NCBI GenBank assembly: GCA_015847255.1
Contig: JADLZK010007310.1
Location: 93,927 to 157,926, forward strand
Length of the DNA: 64,000 bases
Source: Hyparrhenia diplandra
Taxonomy: Eukaryota; Streptophyta; Magnoliopsida; Poales; Poaceae
Direction of reading: 5' to 3'
The position numbers and the translations under genes were made by a program. The notes beneath the pieces were generated by a model, which had not been told where the DNA came from, searched no databases, and saw nothing but the letters and a program-made list of their open reading frames with translations. Shown piece after piece: positions 50,131-61,557 of this stretch; positions within the stretch are counted from its first letter, which is position 1; each line of letters begins with the position of its first letter.

Positions 50131-51797
50131 TCCGGCTATAATCGAGCAAGACTTTTTTCGCGGTTGTGGAATCAAAAGCCTCAGCCTAGAGAACCTAAAC
50201 TTGAAGAAGTGGACCATTAGAGAGTTTTTCTAAGAATCACTTGTCATAGGCCTCAAAGTAGCACTTGTTTAGAGTGAAATCTTGAAATTCCTTCAAAAAT
50301 CTCTATGTCGACGACGCATTCGAAACACGAAGGGGAGCGACACGAAAGTTACAAAAGGAAGTTAGGGTGGATAGGTTATATGATGGTAGGATCAATTACA
50401 TTGCGTTCCCCAACCGTTAATATATGTTTCTCGGATGTGATATTTAGGGATTTGCTTGTGCAGATTTCAAAACCCTTGAACCCAAAACAAATAGAAGCTT
50501 CCAATCCAGCTATAGAATCGAACTAGATTTTTTCGCGGTTGGGGAATCAAATGCCTCACCCTAGAAAACCTAAATTTGAAGAAGTGGACCATTAGAGAGT
50601 TTTTCTAAGAATCACTTGTCATAGGCCTCAAAGTAGCACTTGTTTAGAGTGAAATCTTGGAATTCCATCGAAAAATCTCTGTAATAGACCTATGTAAAGA
50701 AATAAGAAGGGGAAACGACATAAAAGGTACATAGGAGTTAGGGTGCATAGGTTAGATGATGGTAGGATCAATTACATTACGTTCCCAATCGTTAATATAT
50801 GTTTCGGATGTGACATTAGAGGCGGCTAAGCGCCGATTTTAGCTTGAACTCAAAAACACAAAGAAGTTTCCAATCCGGCTATAATCGAGCAAGACTTTTT
50901 CATGGTTGTGAATCAAATGCCTCAGCCTAGAGAACCTAAACTTGAAGATGTGGACCATTAGAGTGTTTTTCTAGAAATCACTTGTCATAGGCCTCAAAGT
51001 AGCACTTGTTTTGAGTGAAATCTTGAAATTCCTTGAAAATCTCTATGTCGACCTACGTCTGCAGAAACAAGAAGGGAAAAACCATAAACGAAAGTTACAT
51101 AGGAACTTAGCGTGTATAGGTTATATGATGGTAGGATCAATTACATTGTGTTCCCTAACCGTTAATATATGTTTCCGGATGTGACATCTAGGGACTGCTA
51201 GCGCAGATTTCGTAGCGAACCCAATACAAAGAGAACTTTCCAATCCAGCTATAGAATCGAGCTAGACTTTTTTCACGGTTGGGGAATCAAATGGCTCACC
51301 CTAGAAAACCTAAACTTGAAGATGTGGACCATTAGAGAGTTTTTCTTAGAATCACTTGTCATTGGCCTCAAAGTAGCACTTGTTTTGAGTGAAATCTTGA
51401 AATTCCAGCCGAAAAATCTCTATGTCAACCTACGTCATCGAAACAAGAAGGGAAACGACACGAAAGTTACATAGGAAGTCAGCGTGTATAGGTTATATGA
51501 TGGTAGGATCAATTACATTGTGTTCCCCAACCGTTAATATATGTTTCTGGATGTGACATTTTGTGAATGCTGGCGTTGATTTGAGCGCGAACTCAGAACA
51601 AAGAGAACTTTCCAATCCGGCTATAGAATCGAGCTAGACTTTTTTCGCGGTTGTGGAATCAAATGCCTCAGCCTAAAAGAACCTAAATTTGAAGAAGTGG
51701 ACCATTAGAGAGTTTTTCTAAGATTCACTTGTCATAGGCCTCAAAGTAGCACGTGTTTAGAGTGAAATCTTGGAATTCCATCGAAAATCTCTGTGTC

Positions 51798-52465
51798 CAA
51801 GGGTGAGTAGAACCCACATCTCTTAAAGAGAGGAAATAAAAGATAAAAGTCTGGGGCGTAGTAGAGCCCACCTCTCCAAAAAAATATATATAATAAAATA
51901 ATAAAGATAGCCCATGACCTTACTTGCATAGTATCCTTCTTTCAAAAAAGAGAGAATCTACAAAAAGCATAATTAGAAAATTAAACACATTTGCACATCT
52001 TGAGAATGTCTCTCCTCGGATACTGACTTTGACTTTGCAAATACATGCAAGGTAAGTACGCTACATCCTTGACATACACGAAACTCCAGATAAAGCTTTA
52101 TTAGAAGAAGGATGTTTTTTAAGGGCAACAATCACATTTGTGCCTTGTGAGGATCCAAAAATACCACATATAGATATCTTTGGGTGATTGAGAGTACCAC
52201 AAAGGAGGATGGTAAGCTTTGTTTCTTTTCAAAAAAAATATAATATATCACCGCAAAATCTCCAAAGTTGGCTCGATTGAGAGAAAAAGGTACTCTATAT
52301 CAACTATTTTGTTCTCCAACTCCTCAAAATTCTTGGTAGACACAATGAATCTCGCAAATAAATAAGACCATGAGATTGATTTATGCTTGATGTCTTAACT
52401 TACAAATTTGACTTTGCTATATCCATCCTTTTCTCGAGGCAGTAAAAGCCTAAGTGTGGGGAGCT
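51798..52465 (+). mobile_element. 3' internal end of a second D-type element, 5' truncated
   Basis: This segment repeats 60384-61126 of element D (CCAAGGGTGAGTAGAACCCA, ATAGCCCATGACC, TCTCCTCGGAT, CAGTAAAAGCCTAAG) and ends with the purine tract GTGTGGGGAGCT before an LTR. It abuts satellite on the left with GTGTC shared by both sides. It belongs to another copy sharing the LTR at 52466, or to a tandem recombinant; its own gag, pol and 5' LTR are missing. Confidence 0.85.
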
Positions 52466-52894
52466 TGTTGACACATCTTATAGTATATTTTACAGCTCAT
52501 TTAAAACTAAAATAAGGGTATAAATAAATATTTATGTAGAACTAGGGGCTTTACTAACAATTTCCACGAGTTTTGGTGAATTATATATTTTTTAGGGATT
52601 AACAGGAAAAAGCCCAGAGTTTGCACCCCATACGATGAAGGACGTGACCATGAAGCAACCCAACTTGAAACCCACGTAAGAAGACCCTAGAAGACTCCAG
52701 AAGCCAGCAGGACCAGGGCTGGGCCCACCTGTCAGTGACAGGCGGCGGCCGCTTGAGGCCCTGGCGGCGGCCGCCCTGTGGGGCCCCCCTGTCAGCCTCC
52801 TGTTCTATGTCGGTTCACAACCGCCATTGAGGATCAATCCTGTCCATCTATCAAGGTCGGTTTCATCCAAGGGCTACGGTTCATCGACCCCGGC

Positions 52895-52901
52895 TATATA
52901 A
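52895..52901 (+). promoter_or_regulatory. TATA box of D 5' LTR
   Basis: TATATAA in CCCCGGCTATATAAGCATG, about 150 bp downstream of the GC-rich GGCGGCCGCC block. The same sequence is at 61551-61557 in the other LTR. It predicts an RNA start near 52925. Confidence 0.65.
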
Positions 52902-53503
52902 GCATGCCCCCTGGCCCCTGCCAGGGCAATGATGGTTCATTAGTTCATTACTCCATCGGCTCGGCTGATCAACGCCTATGCCCTAGCTTCTAATTAGAAG
53001 AGTTCTAGATCTAGTTGAGAGAGAAGATTAGCAAGTTGAGAGACTAGTTCATAGCTCCCCTGCGAGAGTAGCTAAATCTAGTCTTGTTCGAAAGATAGAG
53101 ATTGAGTGGAAGGGAGAAGTTTAGGGAAGCTCGAACCTGTCGGTGTCTCCTCTTCGCTTGTACCTCAGGGACCAAGCCTCCTTTGGAGCTTGATCCTAAG
53201 ACAACTACGATTGGATCGACTTCTTATTTGAGTAAGTTTACTTGTTTATATTATTCTTGTGGTTTGCGACTCTTTTAGAGTACTTCAATTCTTGTTGCTC
53301 TTGGATTGAGGTTGCTACCCCTAGTGTGGCGTGGTGCTTAGACTAGGCAGCTCGTAGATGCACCCTACCTTCCGGATTTGTGGTAACTAACGTAGGTGAC
53401 TTATAGCTGCGTTAACTCTTTGTAGTCCACATCCCGTTGGATAGGCCTCGGTAGAACCTATTTGCTAGGAGTTTGCACTTTTTTGCTAGTGTCTTTCTCC
53501 TTG

Positions 53504-53509
53504 AATAAA
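53504..53509 (+). terminator. Candidate poly(A) signal in D 5' LTR
   Basis: AATAAA in CTTGAATAAAGTTCCC, about 600 bp after the TATA sequence. In the 3' LTR the same motif is at 62157-62162, where it would act. Plant poly(A) signals are loose, so this is tentative. Confidence 0.4.
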
Positions 53510-53765
53510 GTTCCCATAAGATATATTCACAAGCCTTACAAGGATATCAATTAGACAACCATAGCCGTCTTCTTAAAGATTTATCAACTTCCTTCCTTAT
53601 TGAGATTCTCGGCCTTAGTTATATCTTCACTATTCGTAAACCTTTCTCCTTGTGGATACGATATTTGAAACCCATCTCGGGTGAAGTGCTCACCGGTATC
53701 CGTGCTGGCTTGCGGATTATACAAATCATAAATATTTACGTGGGCTTAACTTTTACCAACAAGCA

Positions 53766-53787
53766 TTTTCGGCGCCGCTTCGGGAGA
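53766..53787 (+). other. Primer-binding site of element D
   Basis: Just after the 5' LTR the sequence AGCATTTTCGGCGCCGCTTC begins, and GGGAGA follows. The core CGGCGCCG fits the complement of plant tRNA-Asp (TGGCGCCGTTGCCGGGGA) with mismatches. The same AGCATTT leader occurs in element B. Confidence 0.7.
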
Positions 53788-53892
53788 ACGGTTGTTTAAG
53801 AAAACGTGAGTATAACTAAGTCTTGTAAACTATCGTAGCGTAGAATTTATCTTTTTCCTTTCTTTTTATATTTATCTTTTTCTACTATCCAA

Positions 53893-54480
53893 ATGGATAC
53901 CATCCCTCTTTATAAATACATGGCACCCACGGAACACTCTCGTAGCCCTTTGCCATCATCTAAACCAATCAATACCGATGACTACGAGTTGCGTCCTAGG
54001 TTAATAGAGATGGTCCAAAATCATATGTTCTCAGGTACAATAGACGAAAACCCTTATCACCATCTCCAGACCTTCGAAGAAACATGTGACTGCCTTCACA
54101 TAAAAGGCATGTCCAATGAAACTATCATTTGGAAGCTTTTTCCATTCTCTTTGAAAGGGAAGGCTCGCCAGTGGTACGACACGAACAAGGAGAAGATGGA
54201 AGGCGACTGGGGAAAGTTACTAGTTGAATTTTGCCTAGATTTTTACCCCATGTCCAAAGTAGTCAACTTTAGGCTCTCGATCCTATCCTCTACACAGCGA
54301 GGATAATGAATCTTTGAGTGCCTTACGGGGGCGTCTTGAACTTCTTTCCAAATCCGAACCAGACTTAGCCATGCGGACCAGTTTTACTTCAACATTTTTA
54401 TGTTGGTGCGAGCAGAAAATCTAGAAAAGAATTGAATACCTCAGCAAATGGATCTTTTATCCATCTCCCACCTATACAAG
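53893..54480 (+). pseudogene. gag remains of element D
   Basis: An open frame of 137 residues (53893-54306) holds a plant retrotransposon gag domain: YELRPRLIEMVQNHMFSG (residues 31-48), NPYHHLQTFEETCD (53-66) and WKLFPFSLKGKARQWY (80-95), the hallmark LFPFSLxGxAxxWY. Gag packages element RNA. After 54300 the match continues in another frame (NESLSALRGRLELL), so there is a frameshift at about 54300; a stop follows near 54420. The rest of gag is an acidic, broken stretch to about 54600. Confidence 0.85.
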
Positions 54481-55241
54481 CTAGAAAACTCTTGACCATA
54501 ATTCGAGGAGAATAATAAGGATCCTATTGCAGAGAACTCCTTAGATGATGAAGAAGAAGAGATAGGATTAGTTGAGGGACGATTTCATACCAAACTCATT
54601 GCAACCTTTAGCCAATCCACCAACTAATCGAGCCATCGAATCATCATGAAACGGAGGACACTCCAATATCTGATTTCCTACTTGATATCGAGGATGATTT
54701 ATTTTCCAATTATGGGGATAGCTCGAAATACAAAACTGAAAAGATATTTGAGAAGGCTAAACATTCACTGTAGACCCTTACCGACGAAACACTTTTCTGA
54801 AGGACCACTAAAGAGCTTGTTTCAATTGTAAGCGGTGAATGGTTAGAAGAATCGAGCTTTCCTACGATGTAGTCCGCTTGGATTCACCTTCTATACCTAT
54901 TCATTGCCAAATTCATAGAGACTCTTTCGACGCCCTTTATAATCCAGTTGTTGGGATAAATATCATGTCATTATCTTTTTTGCTAATGATCTTCTCATGA
55001 GCATACCATTAAGTCCCACAACCAAATTGCTACAAAGCCCATCGGGACAAATTGTCCAAAGTTCAGAATTCTTTATGTCTTACCAATTCATGTTAAGGGT
55101 ATCATGGTACACTTGAGCTTTCATATCTTTGATATCATGGAGTTTGGCGTGTTGATAGGACAACCTATTGAAAGGCTTATTTGAAGGAAGGACAAACGGG
55201 GAGAATTAGGCATACGCTTAGGTAAGGGATTAAAATTCTCA
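54481..55241 (+). pseudogene. Degenerate gag C-terminus and protease region of D
   Basis: No long open frame. An acidic piece (SLDDEEEEIGLVEG, about 54537-54580) and, further on, SFDALYNPVVGINIMSLSF (about 54925-54985) resemble the linker and protease zone of Athila polyproteins. The catalytic Asp motif is not convincingly visible. Confidence 0.5.
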
Positions 55242-56370
55242 TTGCCTATTGCCCAAGCCATCAATTCAAAAACAGAATCTTGTCCTGAACCAGATCATAT
55301 GGAAGAAGTTAAGGAGGCATCAGTAGAACATTTTGTAGAATCCGGTTACGAGGATTATACTGAATTCTTCGTAGAAGAAGAAGATGAAAATCCCACCACC
55401 ACAGAACCTTTGAATGAATTCGAAAACCCTCCTAGACCTCCAATAGAGCTTAAACCTCTACCACCTGGTCTTACTTATGCTTTCCTCCATAATGATCCAG
55501 AGTCCCCTGTGATTATAAGTGATAAACTCACTCCAGAGGAGACTTTTAGATTGATAACTGTCTTAGAACATCATCGATCAGTTTTTGGCTATTCACTCGA
55601 GGACCTCAAAGGAATTAACCCTGCTCTCTGCACTCATCGTATTCCAACAGATCCAGACATTCCACCTTCTAGAGAACCCCAACGTAGACTTAACAATGCG
55701 ATGAAAGAGGTAGTTAAGAAAGAGGTGCTAAAGTTATTACACGCTGGGATTATTTATCCTGTGCCACATAGCGAGTGGGTAAGCCCTGTGCAAGTTGTGC
55801 CTAAAAAGGGAGGCATGACAGTTGTTAAAAATGATAAGAATGAATTAATCCCTCAAAGAACAGTCACGGGATGGCGAATGTGTATAGATTATAGAAAACT
55901 AAACAAAGCCACAAGAAAAGATCATTTTCCATTGTCCTTCATTGATGAGATGTTAGAGCGATTGGCAAATCACTCTTTCTTTTGCTTTCTTGATGGATAT
56001 TCAGGATATCACCAAATTCCAATCCATCCCAGTGATCAAAGCAAAACCACCTTTACATGCCCATACGGAACCTATGCCTATAGAAGAATGTCTTTTTGGG
56101 TTATGTAATGCTCCAGCTTCTTTCGAGAGATGTATGATGTCCATATTCTCGATATGATTGAAGAAATTGTGGAAGTTTTTATGGATGATTTCTCTGTATA
56201 TGGAAAAACTTTTGATGATTGTCTTAGAAACTTGGATAGGGTTTTGCAAAGATGTGAAGAGAAGCACTTAGTTCTAAATTGGGAGAAATGTCATTTTATG
56301 GTTAGAGAAGGAATAGTGCTTGGACACCTAGTGTCGAGAAAGGGGAATAGTGGTAGATAAAGCTAAACTA
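55242..56370 (+). pseudogene. Reverse transcriptase domain of element D
   Basis: The 288-residue frame (55242-56108) has an acidic linker, then the RT: LLHAGIIYPVPHSEWVSPVQ (166-185), WRMCIDYRKLNKATRKDHFP (211-230) and FLDGYSGYHQIPIHPSDQSK (249-268), where D251 is the first catalytic Asp. A one-base frameshift in the T run at 56093-56097 breaks FGLCNAPASFERCM, and the remainder is in the next frame (56130-56360): VFMDDFSVYG with the catalytic MDD, LVLNWEKCHFMV and EGIVLGHLVS. RT copies the element RNA into DNA. Motif wording is Athila-like. The break could be a real mutation or a base-calling error in a homopolymer. Confidence 0.9.
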
Positions 56371-57000
56371 GAAGTAATAGAACAATTGCCTCCCTGAAAT
56401 AAATGTCAAAGGGATTAGAAGTTTTCTTGGTCATGCTTTGGTTTCTACCGTAGGTTTATAAAAGATTTTTTTCACATATTGCTAGACCACTCTCACCAGC
56501 TTGTTAGCCAAGGATGTCCCTTTTTGAATTTGATGATGCTTGCTTGAAAGCTTTTGAAACTTTGAAAAAGGCCCTCATTTCTGCACCTATCATTCAACCC
56601 CCGATTGGTCTTTGCCTTTTGAAATCATGTGTGATGCCAGCGATTATCTTTGCTGTGGGGCGGTGTTAGGGCAAACTAAAGATACAAAGCATCATGCCAT
56701 TGCATATGCCCGGCAAAACTTTGGTGGGCCCTGACTTAATTATGCTACTCTTGAAAAAAGAATTGCTAGCTGTTGTTTATGCCATTGATAAGTTCAGATC
56801 TTACTTGGTAGGAGCTAAAGTAATTGTTTATACTTGATCATCTTTGCTTTAAAATACTTGCTCACCAAGAAAGATGCTAAACCTCATTTATTAAGATGGA
56901 TTTTGTTACTCCAAGAATTTGATTTAGAAATAAAAGATAAGAAGGAGTAGAAAATTCATTTGCCGATCATTTATCTAGAATGCATTTTGAGAAACCCAAT
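56371..57000 (+). pseudogene. RNase H domain remains of element D
   Basis: Pieces in changing frames give EFDDACLKAFETLKKALISA (about 56526-56585), FEIMCDASDYLCCGAVLGQ, and at the end ENSFADHLSRMHFEKPND (about 56950-57005). These mark the connection and RNase H region that removes RNA from the hybrid. Several indels and stops are present, so it is more broken than RT and integrase. Confidence 0.75.
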
Positions 57001-57089
57001 GATTTGCCCATTAATGACTCACTCGGGGATGATACTCTTTTATCGGATAACCCGCACCGATCCCGGAATACGCAGATATTGTTAATTTT

Positions 57090-58350
57090 ATGGTTGCAGG
57101 TTATGTACCACCGGGGGTTGATAAGAGGAAGCTTATTTATGATAGTCGTTATCACCTTTGGGATGAACCATACCTCTTCAGGGTTTGCTCAGATGGGTTA
57201 CTCAGAAGATGTGTGCCTACAGAAGAAGGAATCCAGATCATTGAAAGATGTCACTCATCACCGTATGGAGGACATTATGGGGCATTCAGAACACACGCAA
57301 AGATTTGGCAAGCAGGATTTTTCTGGCCAACCATGTATCAAGATACTAAAGATTTTATTCGAAGATGTGGAGCCTGTCAAAGGCATGGGAATATCAATGC
57401 AAGAGACGCCATGCCTCTTACAACCAACCTCCAGATAGAACTCTTCGATGTATGGGGAATTGATTACATGGGACCGTTTCCAAAATCCAGAAATTATGAA
57501 CATATACTAGTGGCAGTTGACTATGTGTCAAAATGGGTTGAGGCTGTGCCATGCAGATCTGCAGATAACAGAAGCTCGATAAAGATGTTTGAAGAAATAA
57601 TATTTCCAAGGTTTGGAGTGCCAAGGATGGTAATCAGTGACGGAGGATCCCACTTCATTGATAGTCGATTCAAAAGATATTTAGCAAAGCACGGAGTTCG
57701 TCACAACATTGCTACGCCTTATCACCCTCAAACAAGTGGACAAGCAGAAACATCGAATAAGCAAATCAAGAATATCTTGCAGAAAACAGTAGAAGAGATG
57801 GGAACAAAGTGGAAGGATAGACTTCCAGAAGCATTATGGGCGTACAGGACAGCCTACAAAACACCGATTGGAATGTCACCATACCAACTTGTTTATGGCA
57901 AAAACTGTCACTTTACTGTCGAGCTAGAGTTTAAAGCTCCTTTGGGCAATCAAGAGATGGAACATGGATTTAGAAACCGCGGGAGTAAAAAGAAAGATGC
58001 AATTATCAGAACTTGATGAATGGCGAGAGAAAGCTTATCATAATGCCAAGATCTACAAAGAAAGAACAAAAGGTGGCATGATAAAAGAATTAAAAAGAAG
58101 AACTTCACTCAGGCGTCGGGTATTACTTTTTTAATTCCGGGGTTAAATTATTCGGGCATGGAAAACTTCGAGCAAATGGGAAGGACCCTTCAAGGTGGTG
58201 AATTCATCATCACATGGAGCGATCACTCTTCGGGATAACGAAGGTAAGTTATTCAAGGTAAATGGCCAACGTCTTAAAATCTTTTATGAGCCCAATAAAG
58301 AACCAGAGGAATTAGATGTTTTAGAATTCTTTACTTTACCTAATCATTAG
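57090..58350 (+). pseudogene. Integrase of element D
   Basis: A 308-residue frame carries a full HHCC zinc finger (H55, H62, C93, C96 counted from Met at 57090) and the catalytic triad D125 (WGIDYMGPF), D184 (VISDGGSHF) and E220 (SGQAETSN), with the 35-residue spacing of a DD35E integrase. It inserts the DNA copy into the host genome. A frameshift near 57955 moves the C-terminus (KMQLSELDEWREKAYHNAK) to another frame, and homology runs, with further breaks, to a TAG at 58348-58350 after EEFYEP-like and LPNH-type residues. Met 57090 is only the first Met in a polyprotein frame, not a true start. Confidence 0.9.
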
Positions 58351-58369
58351 GCCTTGATCGCGTAGTGTC

Positions 58370-58716
58370 CGTTTTTTGGCCCAAAAGTGCAGTATTAGAC
58401 CAGAATCAACCTTAGAAGACCGCAGACGGAAGGCGGGGCGTGGACCCTATGGGGCCACGCTGGCCGCCGTCTGGCTGGCCACGCCGCCGCCGCGCCACGT
58501 GGCCGCCACGCGTCTCGCATCTTCCCACGGATCTACCCTAGGATATCCTACCGAATACCGAATCTTTTGGCGCGATTCTCCACGTTGGCGCCCCGACAAC
58601 CGTCATCCTAACTCCCCTTCCAAGGCATTCCCGATATATAAACCGACCCATTCTACCTTGAGCCTATTCCCATCTACCTCTCCAAAGACCGACGACCCAA
58701 GACCACCATCGCTGCC
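58370..58716 (+). promoter_or_regulatory. Promoter-like region before the extra ORF of D
   Basis: A GC-rich stretch begins right after pol ends. It includes a G-box CACGTG (58496-58501), a TATA sequence TATATAAA (58635-58642) and 75 bp of leader before an ATG in the favourable context GCTGCCATGGCC. The words TGGACCCTATGG and GGCCGCC are like those in the LTR promoters (compare 12533-12556), so it may derive from an LTR. Confidence 0.5.
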
Positions 58717-59336
58717 ATGGCCAACCCCGAGATGAGAATGGTGGTGTACGATCCCACCAAGATCACCACGCCGCCACCTCCGACGTCATCGCCATCGTCT
58801 GCTCTCGTCGTCGTACCTCCAACACCTACACCCCTCGCCGTTATTCCACCACCTCAGCCACCATCACCATCACCGTCCCCCGCTGTTCTCATGGCGAGGA
58901 CGATCCTGAACAATCGCCGCAATGATGCCATGAAGAAGTTCCTGGTGCCGGAGGGCACCAGATTGTTGCCACCTCGTCCGGATGAGACGCTTACGGGCGT
59001 CAAACGAGACAGGTTCAACAACATCCGTCGGCTCAACTACACGCATCCTCGCGTCTCCATTGATGGAGTGCGCGCTACTGCCGGCGCAAGTGAAGTTCAT
59101 CCCCATCGAAGGAGGCGTGAACACGCGCTTCAAAGCGTCGTTTTGGCAAGTGCCGCGATGCTGACCTCCGCGAAGAAGTCGCGGATTGGAGAAGCTTCAC
59201 CCTGACAGAGCATCGCAACTGGAGTGCCACGACGAGAAGCGTGGGCGCTCTAGATAGGCGCGTGGAAGACGCTAGAGACGAGATCGCAGCGTTAGTCAAG
59301 AGAATTGAATCTCTTGAGAATCGCCAGCGCAACTAG
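58717..59336 (+). pseudogene. Extra ORF downstream of integrase in D, unknown function
   Basis: The open frame from 58717 (to 59205, 162 residues) starts MANPEMRMVVYDPTK and has a Pro/Ser/Thr-rich stretch (about residues 20-60), then a basic region (ARTILNNRRNDAMKKF). The likely original C-terminus is in another frame: from 59160 it reads ADLREEVADWRSFTLTEHRN and then a heptad-like ARDEIAALVKRIESLENRQ to TAG at 59334-59336, a short coiled coil. One or two frameshifts between about 59050 and 59160 separate them. Codons are much more GC-rich than in pol. Athila elements often have a third ORF here (env-like), but no signal peptide or membrane segment is seen. A captured host gene piece is also possible. 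Confidence 0.5.
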
Positions 59337-60823
59337 GGAAGGATCCCTAGTAATAAATAGAGTGTTTCAATTAGCTAGTTTAATTAGTTTGCTTAATTAG
59401 TTCGCTTAGAAATTTGCTAGATCGTTTGCTTAGATTAAATTATTATTATGTAATATTTGCTAGAATAAATAAAGGAACACTCTATCATTTTTCTGAAGTT
59501 GATCTTTCTTATTTATCATTTATTTTCATGCAAAGTTTCTTGTCTCCACCATGTTGTGAATAAAAGGTAACAGAAAAAAAGTGTGGAAGCGGCCGACGAA
59601 TGTCAAAAACGAGCGAACGAACCGAACCTGAAAATACCGAGAAACCGAAAGATCTGAGCAGAGATCACGCGACGCGACGAAGATCGTAGTGAGCCCCAAT
59701 GGGACCCACGCGCCGCTGATTGGGCTGGCGGCGGCCGCCGTGCCACGTCACCTTCTCGGCCTCCCTTCGCCCCCACGTGTCGGTTTGTTTCTTCGATCTT
59801 TTTAATTACGTGATTTTTGTTTTCCGTTTCGCAAAAAACCGAAAGCTCTCGATATCTAATAAATAAATATAAAAAAAAAAAGATTGATATGCTTAGTTCA
59901 AGTTGGACTCACATAATTCTTTTTCATGGTCTAACTAAATTGTTGAAAACTAAAAGTAAAAAGAAATCCCAAGATACTTAAGTTGTTGAAGAACATGAGA
60001 TAGAAGATTGGTGAGAACCTGATTCTTGATATCTTGTCTCTTTGGAGAATTTATTTCGAAAATATTAAAAATGATAGCTATACTTCCTCTTTGTGGTAAT
60101 TATCCTACCAAAGCCATGCTTCTTTGAAAAAAAAAAAAAACTAGTCATGAGCTACTTGTTTTGCATTGAGCTTTGTCAAGTCCTGTGATCCAAGTTGAGA
60201 GACTAGCTATCAAGAACACGTACACTTACATATATATGTTACTTTATTTGTTATATGCTCCAAGTTTTGATCTCTCCATAATAAAGACATGATACAAATG
60301 TGAGACAAGGCATGGGCTATGCAAAAGTATTTAAAAAAAAGAAGAGAAAGAAAAGAGAAGAGATGAAGAATGGACAAGTGTCCAAGGGTGAGTAGAACCC
60401 ACATCTCTTAAAGAGAGGAAATAAAAGACAAAAGTCTGGGGCGAGTAGAGCCCACCTCTCCAAAAAAAAAAATATATATAATAAAATAATAAAGATAGCC
60501 CATGACCTTACTTGCATAGTATCCTTCTTTCAAAAAAAGAGAGAATCTACAAAAAAAAGCATAATTAGAAAATTAAACACATTTGCACATCTTGAGAATG
60601 TCTCTCCTCGGATCCGGCTTTGACTTTGCAAATACATGCAAGGTAAGTACGCTACATCCTTGACATACACGAAACTCGGATAAAGCTTTATTAGAAGAAG
60701 GATGTTTTTAAGGGCAACAATCACATTTGTGCCTTGTGAGGATCCAAAAATACCACATATAGATATCTTGAGTGATTGAGAGTACCACAAAAGGAGGATG
60801 GTAAGCTATGTTTCTTTTCAAAA

Positions 60824-60914
<91 letters not shown>

Positions 60915-61110
60915 ATATTGCAAAATCTCAGTTGGCTCGATTGAGAGAAAAAAAAGGTACTCTATATCAACTATTCTGTTCTCCAACTCCTCAAAATTCT
61001 TGGTAGACACAATGAATCCTGCAAATAAATAAGACCATGAGATTGATTTATGCTTGATGTCCGAACTTATAGGTTTGCTATATCCATCCTTTTCTCGAGG
61101 CAGTAAAAGC
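59337..61110 (+). other. 3' internal non-coding region of element D
   Basis: AT-rich sequence with a GC-rich patch at 59690-59770 (GGGCTGGCGGCGGCCGCCG). No domain is found in any frame. From 60384 on it is repeated at 51798-52465, and 60360-60470 resembles 7590-7740 of element B on the minus strand. Confidence 0.75.
60827..60907. repeat. (AT)n microsatellite
   Basis: About 40 AT dinucleotides. At the matching site in the sibling segment (about 52238-52250) there is only a short AATATAATATAT, so this copy expanded after the two diverged, or the other contracted. ORFs across it are artefacts. Confidence 0.95.
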
Positions 61111-61126
61111 CTAAGTGTGGGGAGCT
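61111..61126 (+). other. Polypurine tract of element D
   Basis: CTAAGTGTGGGGAGCT directly before the 3' LTR start TGTTGAC. The purine-rich core GTGGGGAG is the expected plus-strand primer. The same sequence precedes the LTR at 52466. Confidence 0.75.
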
Positions 61127-61550
61127 TGTTGACACATCTTATAGTATATTTTACAGCTCATTTAAAACTAAAATAAGGGTATAAATAAATATTTATGTAG
61201 AACTAGGGGCTTTACTAACAATTTCCATGAGTTTTGGTGAATTATATATTTTTCAGGGATTAACAGGGAAAAAGCCCGAGTTTGCACCCCATACGATGAA
61301 GGGCGTGACCGTGAAGCAACCCAACTTGAAACCCACGTAAGAAGACCCTAGAAGACTCGAAACCCCAGCGGGACCGGGCTGGGCCCAATTGTCGATGGCG
61401 GCGGCCGCTTGAGGCCACAGGCGGCCCGCCACTGTGGGGCCCCCTGCCAGACCTCATGTTCTATGTCGGTTCACAACCGCCATTGAGGATCAATCTCATC
61501 CATCTATCAAGGTCGGTTTCATCCAAGGGCTACGGTTCATCGACCCCGGC

Positions 61551-61557
61551 TATATAA
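61551..61557 (+). promoter_or_regulatory. TATA box of D 3' LTR
   Basis: TATATAA, identical in context to 52895-52901. From here transcription would read out into the satellite block to the right. Confidence 0.6.

Larger units (their letters stand above)
26961..51797 (+). repeat. Satellite block A4, about 24.8 kb
   Basis: About 68 monomers in one orientation without foreign insertions. CACTTGTCATAGGCC is spaced 360-372 bp in full monomers, and shorter where a monomer is truncated. Every full monomer has the order GATGGTAGGATCAATTAC, CGTTAATATATGTTT, GTGACAT, CAAAACAAAG, GTTTCCAATC, GACTTTTT, GGAATCAAATGCCTCA, GACCATTAG, CTTGTCATAGGCC, GAAATCTTG, AAATCTCT. The stretch after GTGACAT and that around GTCGACCTACGTACCG vary most. 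It starts mid-monomer at CCAATC and ends mid-monomer at GTGTC, joined to element-D-type sequence. Confidence 0.97.
52466..53761 (+). repeat. 5' LTR of element D
   Basis: A 1296-bp LTR with TGTTGACACATC at the start and TTACCAACA at the end (TGTTG/CAACA inverted ends). It contains GC-rich sequence with GGCGGCCGC, a TATA sequence at 52895 and AATAAA at 53504. The course of the sequence follows the LTRs of element B and of the solo LTR at 11370-12854. Confidence 0.93.

Noticed and set aside
26961..51797. CRISPR-like or tandem gene array
   Set aside because: Units are about 365 bp with no spacer/repeat division, and the context is plant retrotransposons. It is a satellite.
60708..61010. Open frames with long Tyr-Ile repeats
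   Set aside because: They are translations of the (AT)n microsatellite.
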